A program made the translations under genes and the position numbers. This document shows positions 50,934 to 61,868 of a stretch of 64,000 nucleotides of DNA, piece after piece. Position 1 is the stretch's first letter; each line of letters opens with the position of its first letter. Below the pieces are notes generated by a model. That model was not told where the DNA came from, did no database searches, and saw only the letters and a program-made list of their open reading frames with translations. The stretch covers positions 1,798,001 to 1,862,000 of the forward strand of contig JAQJZZ010000008.1 of assembly GCA_030077755.1 (NCBI GenBank), written 5' to 3'. Source of the stretch: Filosporella fistucella (Eukaryota; Ascomycota; Leotiomycetes; Helotiales).

Positions 50934-53186
50934 ATGGCAGAGAGAGAGGCTTCCAGCTCGAAGCAGAAGTCCTCGAAGGGCACAACTTCAGAGAGCAAGC
51001 CAACTAATAAATCCAAGAAAGACCTTCCAACATACATGGAAGAGATGTCGGCCCCTGAGACAATGACATTGGACCCCGGTCTGGTTGCAATTGCTATTGT
51101 GATTCGGTCCAAGGACGGCCCGCGGTTTGTCTTCCATTACCCTGCTCGTCCATCCACGAAGTTTGTCAAGAGACCGAAACTCTTTGGCACCGAGGTCGAT
51201 CTTTCGGACAGCGAGGATGAAGAAGGAAAAGAGGATGAATCGGACCTAGAAGACAGTGTCTATACCACTTTGCATGATCTCTCGAAGATCGATCTGTCTG
51301 CCAACAAGAAGTATCACGTGGATCCGGATATCAAAAATGACGAACACCATGACACACCAACCGGAGAACAAATAGTCCCATGGGAGCATGTCTTCGAGTA
51401 CTCTACCACAGATCTGGAGAGTATCTTGACACCATCAAGACAATATCACAAGAAAAGATTTGAATTGGGACTGGACCCACTCTACTTCATTACCTATCCA
51501 GTCCATATTCGAGAGGATGGATCGTGGAAGAAGAAGACGAGCAAGAGGGCTGAAAAGACTACCAATGACGCGGAAAAATCAGGTGGGCCTGTCAATAATG
51601 AGAAAAAGGAGGAATTGACCAAGAGCCCTGATGAGGACGATGGAGGAATGACCATGTTCAATGTCGTCTTCATTATGAATGTCCCAAGGGAAGAGGCAAA
51701 TGAAAGGGTTTCAGACATTTACGATAATGTAGCAAAGACTTTTAACAAAGCCTTACGCTACACTCAAGCTTCGTCTAACTACGTTTGGAAGGAGTCCGAG
51801 TTAATCTTGTCAATGAAGGAGAAAGCCCGAGAAGAGAGTAAGTTGTTACCGTCCGAGTGAATTTTCTTCGCTGATATCTCTTTAGGACGCCCGATGAGTT
51901 GGCTATGGAACGAGATTCTCATCAAATCTACAATGGCAAGTGCTACTCGTGATATTTTCGAGGCCGTTACCAACAACTTGATCGCCAAGATTCATCTTCC
52001 AGCCGATCCACCTCTTGACCTCTCAGTCCAGATACCAATCCCTAGATTCCTGGTGCGAATACCGTCGCCAACAGAGAGAGCCATGCCAGGTCTTCTCCTT
52101 ACCTCGGCAGACCCATTAGTCGGCGATGACGATGGAGATCACCCTCATGTCAACCGGCACTATGCCATGTTATTATTGGATGATGAGAGCAAAATCATCG
52201 CAGAAATTGAGAAGGAAGGAGACACTTTCTCTGCCCCAATGATCGAGTGTATCCGACTATGCAAGCCAACCATATCACTGCAGCAAGCCTGCACTGCCAA
52301 TGCCGTCGACCTGAGCAGTATCCAAATCTTGGTAGAGCATTTGATGTACTATCGCCGGGCAATAGCTATACCTCCACTGCATGGAAGAGAAACTTACATT
52401 GTCAACCCTAACTGTGATATGCGCAAGTTGCCGACTGCCAGTATTGCTTGGAAGCGAGCATTTCCTCTTGCCCCATCCCTGTCAGGCTTCTTGTCTGCCA
52501 TGAGCGCAGCTCCTCGACCGTACAAGACATTTTCACCCAGCAAAGACCACCGTGCTACGTACCTCGAGATGTTGGCTTGGCTGATCCGTGGTGGCTGGGT
52601 AACCCAGTTACGCACCTTTGCATGGGTTTTGGTCTGGCCCGAGATCAGGTACGAGGTCGACTATCAATTGAAGGCGGAGGCCATTGAAAAGGCTAAGACG
52701 GGAAAGAAATCTACCAGTGGCTCTTCCACAGAGTCGACCGACGAATCTGGACCTGAGAAGATTAGTGACACAGATCCTTCTGCACCATTGTCAACCGAGC
52801 AGGTAGCAGAGAACGCGCGCCTTGAGCGACTCGCTGATAAGGCAGCAAAGCAAATTGCCGAAGAAGCTGCAGCCTTCGCCAAATTGCCAGTTCCAGTAGC
52901 TACTCTTCATCCTTCAATTGTCAATGCCGAGCATCTCCGAAGCATTCCCCCTTACATCATTAAGGACCCGCACAAAGTCTCTCATGAAGAGTCTCTCTAC
53001 ATTGCTGCAATTGGCAAACGAATCACAGATCGGAGGGCAAAGGACAAGTGGGCTAAGTTCACCAAGTATTTCAATGGTAGCGAAGCTCTTGAAATGATTC
53101 CTCTGAAGGAAACAATGAAGCGCAAGGAGACATGGGGCATTTTGATGCAATTCCAGGAGCACCTGCATATTTGCAAGCACTGGTAA
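50934..53186 (+). CDS. NPR3: Npr3, nitrogen permease regulator 3 (GATOR1/SEACIT subunit)
   Basis: Npr3 with Npr2 and Iml1 forms SEACIT/GATOR1, the complex that switches off TORC1 when amino acids are scarce. Exons 50934-51837 and 51886-53186 over a 48-nt intron give 734 aa. LVAIAIVIRSKDGPRFVFHY is the longin-type start of the family; DPLYFITYPVHIREDGSW, TMFNVVFIMNVPREEANERV and YDNVAKTFNKALRYTQ follow. After the intron come RPMSWLWNEILIKSTMASAT, LRTFAWVLVWPEIRYEVDYQ and a C-terminal winged-helix-like part with FNGSEALEMIPLKETMKRKE. Low-complexity acidic and Lys-rich inserts explain the size. The start is an ATG after AACTCACG. Confidence 0.92.
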
Positions 53187-54627
53187 TCGGCTTCTATACA
53201 CCAAAAGCTCTACGACTTGTCTTATTTGGCAGAGAATCCCTTTCAAGTCGTTGCAAAAATATGATATATGAAGCAAGCTCGATGGTTGGGTCCTTGAGGT
53301 GGTTGATTCTTTGGTTTTCATACTGCATGAGCGATGGAGCAAGGGAATCATTATTTGCATTTTGGATGGCGTTGGACAGTTTTCACCCTATGTGCTTGCA
53401 CTGATATAAAAGTCACTGGCGCATTTGATACCATACGTTGCGATTCAAGATGGCGTTGGGAGTTCTTCCTTCGGTAGATACCCAGGCAAGATTCAATAAT
53501 CAAGATATTCGATGCAAATTTCTTTTCACCATATCCATTGATCTGACCTTGACTTCGATAGTGACTGCGACTAATACGAGCCGTTTCTCATGTGTCATTA
53601 GCTGCAAACCATTTCAGGTCCGTATTTCAAATTCAAAAGTCCGTTCAAGCAATCACTCCTCCCCATACGCTGCCCCTTCCGTCTGCTGACTAACCGTCCT
53701 ATCCTCCCAAGACGATCATGCGCCACACTATGCCCCAGACTCAACTTCCCATCACACCCTCAGCAATCCCATCCACAATCTAATCTCAATCAGCTGCCCA
53801 AAACCATCTGACCAATGACTCAAACGACCTGCTCCCGATCCTGAGACAACACATTCTTCCCTCACAACCGTTTCAGATAGGTGGCTCATGGAAATCCTGT
53901 CTTCGGCTGATGTACGAGGATGGAACAACCTGGAAGCGGACGGGAGAGGCGGGAGGGCACGCATAGAGTGCGCGTCATGTGCTTTTGATTTTGAAAAGGA
54001 AAGCAGATCTTTAGTAATGTTAGATCTGTTATTTTGGTCGGGTCCAGCGCTGTTGGAAATGCAGGCACGGTGCAGGTACGATAGTGTTAGTAAAGCATCT
54101 CACTCGTGGGAAGAATTAGTTGGGTTATATTGCATATTCATTGAGGTCCCTGCATATGGCAGAGACTCGGTAATAGAGAGACGACAATCACCTGAAGAAA
54201 GGGAGTATCGTCTGCGCAAATCAAAGGTGCACAACAAACACAATGCAAGGTATCATAGGTGGCAGTGAGTGCCCATCAAAAGCAAATCCCTATGCAACAG
54301 AAGAACAATATGAATGTTACAAATCAAATCAAATCAAACGCGATACAAAATCCATCCCACTCGTGAAGTCCTGGAATTTCCATGCTAGACTCGTATTCTG
54401 CGAGGACAGTTCAGCAACGCCAAAGCCCAACCCTATTGAAAGCTCCAAAACTACCTCCGGATGCGAAAACGCCAGGCGAACAAATAATGATGATGAACTA
54501 GAGGAAAGAGTAAATGAAACGGCCCGTGTGCGTAATATGCGTCCAAACTCCCCCGCTTGGAACCTAGAATATCCTATCCGTCATGAGAGCACCTGGCATA
54601 TATTGCCATTCGTATCAACTTTGACGC
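53187..54627. other. Convergent interval, NPR3 / bHLH gene
   Basis: 1.44 kb between two convergent stop codons. The 126- and 131-codon open frames at 53888-54268 and 54243-54638 have no recognisable content and are not supported. Nothing else is seen. Confidence 0.4.
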
Positions 54628-56385
54628 TCACTGTGTGAGATCCATATTATATTCGTCTTCTTCTTTGAAGCTGATCGAGCCAGCTCCACTCCCACCACTG
54701 TTGTGGCCACTCCAATATTGTCCGGATGTGCCCATACCGGCATGCCCTGCATCTCCAGTGCTATGGTTATCCGGGCTTAATGAATTGTCAAGTTGACCTC
54801 CTTGACCAGAACTGCCAACAGGATCACCTTTGACATCTGTATGCTTTGGAACGCGAAGCCCACTTCCTGGTGCTCTGGAGTAATGGAATTTAGACCCATC
54901 ATTCTTCACCATTGCATCCAAAAGCTCTGTGTGCATTCGCTTTTCATCCTCAGTCTCTTCAAAGGGGTATGATCCACCAAGCTCGGCAATCATCTGGGCA
55001 AGATCCTCTTGTTGTTGTAACTTGAGGTGAAGCATCCACATGAGATCGCGAGTCCAGCTCACAGCTCCGTTGAGAATGTCACCTTTGTTTGGGCCCTTGT
55101 CCTTCTCTTCGATAGGAATTCCGGTGGTAATGTTCCCTGCAGTGGCTCGTCGTGCACCTGGGCCAGCTAGACCCGAAGTAGCTTGGGGTGGACTCATACC
55201 AGTCGGTGGTGCAGACAAGCCAGCGAGGGTTGGAGATAAGGGGGAATTATTTTGCAGCGCCTTACGAACCTTCTCATCCTCGAGTCGGTGCATGGGAACA
55301 AGGTGGCTCAGTTCCTGAATTCGCTCGTTGATGTTATCCCGCCTACGACGTTCCACAAGATTGTGAGATTCTCTCCGTCGCCTCCTCTTCGCTTCTTGAG
55401 TCTGCATAGTAGAATTTCCACTAGCCGAATGGCCGTTGAGCTTGGTTGGCATAGATCCACCCTTGAGGATGTCAGAGATTTGAGGATTTGGATGCATGCC
55501 TTGGATAGGTGAGAAATCCGAGCCAGGGAAAGAGGTAAGACTGCTTGGGGTTTGGTCCCATTGTCCAGAAAGTGTTTTCTGATGTCTATGCGAGTGCGAA
55601 GTCCGGATAGGCTGTGTGGGGAAATTTGAATTTTCGGCGGAACCTATGTTGAGAGAAGATATGGCAGGAGTCTTCGGAGTCAAAGGACTCCTAGTACTTG
55701 AAGGTTTCCTGCCCATCATACCTGGATTTATTCGGGGACGTGCTTGTTTGGCGAAGCTACTTGCATCCGCGGATCCCGTAATAGGAGAACCAGTATATGA
55801 AGCTGGGGAATGCAGAGAGTTGGCGAAATTAGTCTGAGGTTGCATGTGCCTGAATTGGGCATGATTGAAGTTGTGAACAAACGGGCTCTGAATAGGATCA
55901 CCATCGGGTGTATTTGAGTAGCCGTTGATGTGGTTGGGATCAACCGACAAAGCAGCAGTACCATTATGACTTGCATATATGCTATTGGGAAAGTCGTAAT
56001 CCATACTAAAGTCCTGCCCATTTCCAGACCCTCCAGTCAGGCCCGAATGTAGATCGTTTGATCCTAAACTGTCCAGTAACTCGTCATCATTGAAGGTTGA
56101 AATTCCCTTCGAGTAGCTTGCATTTGAAGTCGAGGACTGATTATTAAAGTTGTTTTGGAAGGAAGGTCCATAACCGCCATTAGGAATAGCAACCCCGTTG
56201 CCAGCCATGGTTAAGTCGTTCGGATTAATACTACCTCCGTGAGAATTTCCAAATTGATTGAAATGCTGTTGGGGGACGCCAAAAGGTTGTTGTGCACCAC
56301 CCATGAATCGTTGAGAATGGGACGAGAAGAATTGATCTTCTGGTTCGTCTTTGATAAATGGGCTGGAAGAACCCGTGCCAGCCAT
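54628..56385 (-). CDS. bHLH transcription factor with long loop
   Basis: Intronless, 585 aa. The basic region and helix 1 read RRRRRESHNLVERRRRDNIN and ERIQELSHLVP; the Glu of the HxxER-type contact (His, Glu and Arg in HNLVERRR) is present, so an E-box CANNTG-type site is expected. Helix 2 is NKGDILNGAVSWTRDLMWML. About 70 residues of Ser/Pro/Gly-rich sequence lie between the helices. The N-terminal 330 residues are Asn/Ser/Gly/Pro-rich and disordered; the C-terminus ends with acidic FKEEDEYNMDLTQ. It resembles MITF/Rtg3-type fungal bHLH proteins, but I cannot name an orthologue with confidence. A long leader seems to lie upstream. Confidence 0.85.
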   Translation of the reverse strand: MAGTGSSSPFIKDEPEDQFFSSHSQRFMGGAQQPFGVPQQHFNQFGNSHGGSINPNDLTMAGNGVAIPNGGYGPSFQNNFNNQSSTSNASYSKGISTFNDDELLDSLGSNDLHSGLTGGSGNGQDFSMDYDFPNSIYASHNGTAALSVDPNHINGYSNTPDGDPIQSPFVHNFNHAQFRHMQPQTNFANSLHSPASYTGSPITGSADASSFAKQARPRINPGMMGRKPSSTRSPLTPKTPAISSLNIGSAENSNFPTQPIRTSHSHRHQKTLSGQWDQTPSSLTSFPGSDFSPIQGMHPNPQISDILKGGSMPTKLNGHSASGNSTMQTQEAKRRRRRESHNLVERRRRDNINERIQELSHLVPMHRLEDEKVRKALQNNSPLSPTLAGLSAPPTGMSPPQATSGLAGPGARRATAGNITTGIPIEEKDKGPNKGDILNGAVSWTRDLMWMLHLKLQQQEDLAQMIAELGGSYPFEETEDEKRMHTELLDAMVKNDGSKFHYSRAPGSGLRVPKHTDVKGDPVGSSGQGGQLDNSLSPDNHSTGDAGHAGMGTSGQYWSGHNSGGSGAGSISFKEEDEYNMDLTQ

Positions 56386-59300
56386 GTTCGCTCCCTGACC
56401 AGACGATTATAATGATTTATATCGCCAATCTGTGAAGGAAGGGAGTTTGTTTTGATAGTTCGCTGGAGTGACAATTGTCGATAACTAGATTGTGTGACAA
56501 ACGTCAGCACCTCTACCATAGGTTGATATGCGCCATGACACAGAAAAAGCAATCAAGGGAAAAACTAGTATCACATTGCCGTGTGAACGAGTTGCAGGAC
56601 AATGGCAGAACGATGAAGATTGCTCGAAGGAATTTCGAGTTTGTCGTATACTGAGGCTGGTAACTACCAAATGGTCTGCGGGTGGTCCGGAGACTTGATG
56701 GATACACACATTGATACTCGGGAAAGGGAGCGCACTTACGTCGGCCGAGATTGTCGCGATACTTGGTGGCGCGAATATATATTATTTCCTTTCGAATCTT
56801 GCAAAGCAAAAACTCGAACAGGTATGATAGATTCGTAGAAGATTGGTAGGCAATTATGCCACGAGGGATTGATTTTCTTGGCGGGGAGGGCGATTCCTTC
56901 CGGATCTTCTCGAGAGGGGTCTTTGTCTAACAGACACACGATTAGCGCTTGGCTCAGGATGATAGCTCTGACAAGATGGTTTGAAATGTGATAATGATTG
57001 ATCGCAGAGAGGGGCAATAGTTACCTATCTGACCGGCACTAATGAGGACAGCTCGTCAATGGAAATATGTCCAAACAGCTGCCGCTGAGAAAACCCGCGA
57101 TGTGTTGCTGCAGCCTCAGATAGGCGGTCGAGGGAACGGTGAGCGAGATGAAGTGGTTTGGCTCGGCTTGCGTTGACCGAGTTTGGTGGTACAGAACACT
57201 GTCGGATGCGACTGCGGGACAACGAGGATTGTGGAGAGAAAGGTGGGTAGGGTAGAGTGGTGCGACGGAAGAAGAGGAGGTCGAGGAGAGAAAGAGTGCT
57301 TTTGACGAAGATGAGTTGTAGGAGCACAACTGTACTTGGCGCGGCGATGTGAATTTTCGGAGGTTGCCCGTTGACAGGGAGCGCCGAGACAATCTTTTCG
57401 AGTCGTGTCGAGTAGAGTGACAGAGAAAGTTCGTGGGCGGAAGCGCAGCGTAGCGCAGCACGACGAATTGGGGCGTGGGAGTTGGAGCTGTCGAGAAGGG
57501 ATGGGGATTGGGCTTGGTGTGAGAGAGTGCAGGCAGCGAGGTACAGTACTTGTACAAAAAGATAGGTATGTGCAGATGCTCGCTCGAGTGATGAGTGTAA
57601 GGTATTGTAGGGGGTTTAAAAGTGGAAGTGGGTGCGTAAGTGAGGAAGAGGTGAGAAGAAGAATTAATGGTCGGAGGCAAAGGCCAGTATTATTGAGAAG
57701 CTGTGATGGCTGCTGGGTTGTGTGGTGGTGGTGGTAGTCGAAGTAGTGTAGTGGTGGTGATGCGACGACAAATGGATGATGCTGCTGCCCTGCCCTGTTG
57801 CTGCTTTTCTGCGCTGAACTGAATTGAACTGAGCGGAACGGTGGGCGTGAGGTGGGCTCTCCGGTTTCCACGATGACTCGGTAAGCGCGGCCAGTAAGTG
57901 AGATGGTACGGAGCTACCGTAACTTTAGTACTCTAGTCGACCTTTAAGAGAGACAATCGAGAATCGCAGTCGACAGAAACCCTCTTCAGGGATCGAATAA
58001 CAGAGTAAGCTGTAAGGAAACGGATTCAGGCTAGGTCCAGGACTGATCAAGTACCGCTGCCGTCGAGCCTCGACCCTTCGATGCGATGCGGGAGGCTACC
58101 TACTTGATAGATGCTTCACGGCTTCACACCCAAATTCCACCTCACTTCGCCTCTGCAAAATGTTTCCGTCTCCTGGCTTCAAAGTTGGTCGATCACCAGC
58201 TTCCGTCTCACTGTTAATTCCTTCACCCAACCTAACCTTGCCGCCAACCCCGGATTCCGAAGCACGCCTGGCGTTCGTATCAAAAAAGCGCGACACTGAT
58301 AATTGCGCGCAGGTTATTTTGAGACTCTGAACGGCGGGGTTTGATTAATTCTCGACGCCTCCAAACCTGGAGAAGGAGAGCGGGGCTTGGGACAATAAAG
58401 TGATTCTCTCGTAATCAATAAAACCTGGGGTCCTGCTCTCAACTTTCTCGATGCGAAACGGAACAAAAGTTGATCTGTCGCTGTCTTCACTTTAGGCGGC
58501 GGTGCGGACGGTATCTGCGTTCCTTGGTCTGGATCCCCTTCGGCTCTGATTGGAGGAGTTGTATATTCTTCAACGCGAAGGAGTGCACAAAATTCGGGAT
58601 GATTATCGCACTTTCAGCGTAGCTGCTTCGACGATGATGGATGAATGCAAAAGTATGTTCTGTAATCCCGTATTGGAACGACCTTCCGATGCGGATGTCA
58701 ATTTGAGCTTCCAAACTGGGAGTGCTGGATATTTGATACTGCACCCCACAGAATATACAAATATCCTGGTGATATTGGGGGTCAACTGCGGATATAAATT
58801 AAGAGTTGGCCAATGGATGGAGGTGATGTTCGAATCCTGGACTGGCTCGACCTTGATCGAATCCTTGCTGAAGTCTATATTCGATGGCAAGCTCCAAGGT
58901 TCTTTCTGAATATCACAAACCAACGAGTGTCCAAATATGGAATATGCTGAATCTCGTTGCCGTGAAGTCTCTCTTCGAACCATGCGCTTATATGAACTTG
59001 TTGCTGTCTAGTATGGCATGAAGCTCCAGCGGGAGACTGCGACGGGGATTTGATGTTATGAGGAAGCTCTCGCGGTCTTGAAATCCTCACCTAGGATGGG
59101 AGAATATATGTTCAGCAGGACGGTGTAGATAAATGTTCTTGATGAGGACGTAAAGTAAGTGATTACCCAAGCAAAAGCACAGTCTGATATACAGTCTGTC
59201 TATAGTCTGAGAAGTCAAAAATGTTCCAGAGATGTATAATTATGAAGTTCATGTAACGTGATGGGGCTCCTTTTAAGTGTGGGAGCACGGCAGAAACGAA

Positions 59301-60704
59301 TCTGAGATAGTATGAAAGATGTTGGCACGGAGAAGCATCATCCTGCATTCAGAAAGGGGCAGAGGATAGCTTTTTATGCTCCCCAGATCTCATCCTCTCA
59401 GCCACCATGCCTCCTGATTGCTGCTCTTGACCTTGGTTTCTCCGACCTCAGCATCAATCAGCCCATGAGGTCTCACTGAGTCTCTTCGGGGACTGAAAGT
59501 GTGAGGTCTAAAAGATAAAGGAGGGTGGATGATGGAGGGGTCAACATCAGATTTGAGAAAGATGGGCAATTGAATGAGCCACACTGCCGCAACTGATTGG
59601 CATGATATGGCTGATGCTAATCCAAGCACGATGCTCACGCTCACTGGTCCACCTCGTGGTCGGAATGCTCGGTGGGAATCAGAGAAAGTTAGGTCAGGCT
59701 GAGCTACTGAGGTCTCACATTGTAAGTTAGGGGTATGGTAAGTAGCGTAAAGTGTTGATGTCTTTGAGCTTGATCTTGATTTAGAGCATCGACATGGACA
59801 TCGACAGGGAGTTCACGGTACTCGCAGCTTGAAGGCCCGAACCGTGGTCGGCTTCTGGGTCTTTGGTGGCGCATCAAGATGCTGATCTGGGGAGTCTTGC
59901 ATTTGCGACCTTGGCCGGTGCTGAGAGGATGCTGATGCTGAGCTACGGTTGGTGGGTTGGAACTGGTTGTGGGTGGAGGAAATGGTGGTGTTCTGCCTTT
60001 TGCTTGCTCCCTGTCCGTAGCTGTATTGATGGATGTCGACTCCCACTCCACATTCGGCCGTTTTGCCGAGGACGCTAGCAGTGAGACCTAGACTTCAACG
60101 ATACTCAACGCCAACCTCACTTCACTGTCTGCCTACGACGCGTTACTGCACACCCTCACGTTCTTGATTATTGAAAGCCGCCTGGTTTTCAGCGCACCGA
60201 TTACTTCACCAGATTCTACTTCAACTCCCCATCCGCCCTCCACCTCAACCCTCAACTCACTGCACCAGCAGGTTTCCTCCCCCCTCTGACCAATAACATC
60301 CTCCTCTGGGTTCACACACCCCCTCCTCATCGAAGCAACCAGCCCGATCAGGGATCCACAGATCACGAGTCATTTATTGAATTCAGAAAGAGGCCTACCA
60401 GTTAGGAGTCCTTGTTGCTTGACTTGGTCATTGGACACCCTCTCTGGCGTTGTCTTCTCAAACCAGTCGTATTGTTTCCACGAGGACGATCGACGCATAA
60501 CATACCTGCATACTCAACTTGTACCTCAACCGCTGCAACAGCCTCTGTTGTTGCGGACTTGTTACCTCTCCTATCTGCCGGTGGTTTTTCTTGCCGAAGT
60601 GGGTCATATTGATCTTGCTCTGGAAAAGCTACGAGTGGTTTCTTAGGGCATAAGCTTAAGTTGGACATTTGCCTATTCTACTTCACACTACGACAAGGCT
60701 ACCG
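56386..60704. other. Long divergent gene-free interval, bHLH gene / SFT2
   Basis: About 4.3 kb. The part nearest the bHLH gene (56386-57871) is probably its transcribed leader: GTAAGT- and GTAACT-type donors occur on the minus strand near 56738 and 57024, and the region 57050-57871 is strongly pyrimidine-rich on that strand. Two overlapping minus-strand open frames (57039-57680 and 57116-57871) are the longest in the interval but are low in complexity and do not look like proteins. 58000-60700 shows nothing I can support; the 119-codon frame at 58550-58909 begins with TTG, not ATG. Confidence 0.4.
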
Positions 60705-61868
60705 ATGGCTTCCTCGTCCTTCAGGGACTCTATGAACTCTCTTGGCTGGTCCAGGCGTGACCCGGATGTGCCCGTAAATACTGCTCAGCAGACCGGTCTC
60801 TTATCTTCTATCAAGTCGCTGAACCCCTTCGGAGATAGTGGCTATGTTAGACTTCCAACGACAGAGGGACCGGGAGCACCACTTCCTGCTAGGAATCGGC
60901 GAGAAGAAGAGGAAGCCTGGTTTGCTTGTGAGTCAAAATTTCTGGTTCTTGCCCATGTTCCACTTCCCCTGCGTCAGCCAACCTCACGGACCATGTGCGA
61001 CATGCAGCAGTAGTAGATGGATTTTGTTCGTTTCACTCTGGGGAAACGCCGAGAGGCTGACTTGTTTATTTGATACATAGTGAGCAGATGGGATCGACTC
61101 CTCATATTCAGCGGCTGCAATATCGGGGCACTCGTTTGCTTCGTCTTGGTCTTTGTCCTATGGCCCGTCATGATGGCCAGACCAAGCAAATTTGCTACTC
61201 TGTAGGTCCTCTTTTCATCAAGACTTTCGAAATTCTTTTTCCACTTCCGAATATGCCGCTACGTTTTTGAAAACGCGGCTAACGGCTGCATGCATTTTTG
61301 GTGGCCAACGTTATCAGGTGTGGCAGAGCAGGGCTTGTTATGCCACACTTGTTATGCCACACCCCAAAATTCAACAGCCTTGACTTTTCTCAATCATGAA
61401 TCATGATGTCACTCCTATTGCACGAACTGACTGTACCTCGTGACACACTAGATGGTCCCTTGGCTCTGCCTTGTTCCTTGCGTCGTGGGCCGCACTAATG
61501 GGACCGATTGTATATGCAAAGCACCTATTGTCAACCCCACGCCTTCCATTCACCGCAGCATATTTTGGGTCAATAGCCCTCACTCTCTATTTCAGCTTGG
61601 GGGTAAGTTTTATATACCTATATCATTTGGAAAATTTACTGAATGCTGCGTGTCATAGCTAAAAAGTACCATTTTGACTTTGATCTCATCTATCGTGCAG
61701 TTAGCATGTTTAATATGGTATCTGATTAGCTACTTCCCGATGGGATCCAGCGGGTAAGCCTTCTTGAATCTTGTTGAATGTTGCAACTTTTGATTCTAAT
61801 GTACTTATAGGTTGAGACTCGCGACGACCTTCGGTGCGCAAAGAGCAGCAGCCTGGATGACAGGATAA
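60705..61868 (+). CDS. SFT2: Sft2-like Golgi vesicle transport membrane protein
   Basis: Sft2 is a four-pass membrane protein that acts with Got1 in fusion of endosome-derived vesicles with the late Golgi. Five exons (60705-60927, 61081-61201, 61452-61602, 61659-61753, 61811-61868) give 215 aa, the same size as yeast Sft2. It starts MASSSFRDSMNSLGWSRRDP, then SLNPFGDSGYVRLPTTEG. Four hydrophobic segments follow at about residues 80-105 (LLIFSGCNIGALVCFVLVFV), 116-137, 146-165 (FTAAYFGSIALTLYFSLG) and 169-193. RPSKFATLWSLGSALFLASW between segments 1 and 2 is the conserved family block. All intron phases agree. Introns 1 and 2 (153 and 250 nt) are long for this region; intron 2 holds a small repeat. 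Confidence 0.92.
61317..61363. repeat. Small foldback with duplicated arm in SFT2 intron 2
   Basis: GGTGTGGCA at 61317-61325 is the exact reverse complement of TGCCACACC at 61355-61363. The right arm is duplicated: CTTGTTATGCCACA occurs head to tail at 61334-61347 and 61348-61361. It lies inside the unusually long 250-nt intron. Confidence 0.8.

Noticed and set aside
57116..57871. 251-codon minus-strand open frame upstream of the bHLH gene
   Set aside because: Composition is Ser/Pro/Leu/His-rich throughout, two other long frames overlap it, and no domain is visible; it is a by-product of pyrimidine-rich sequence.
58550..58909. 119-codon plus-strand frame
   Set aside because: Begins with TTG rather than ATG, overlaps an equally long minus-strand frame, and has no known motif.
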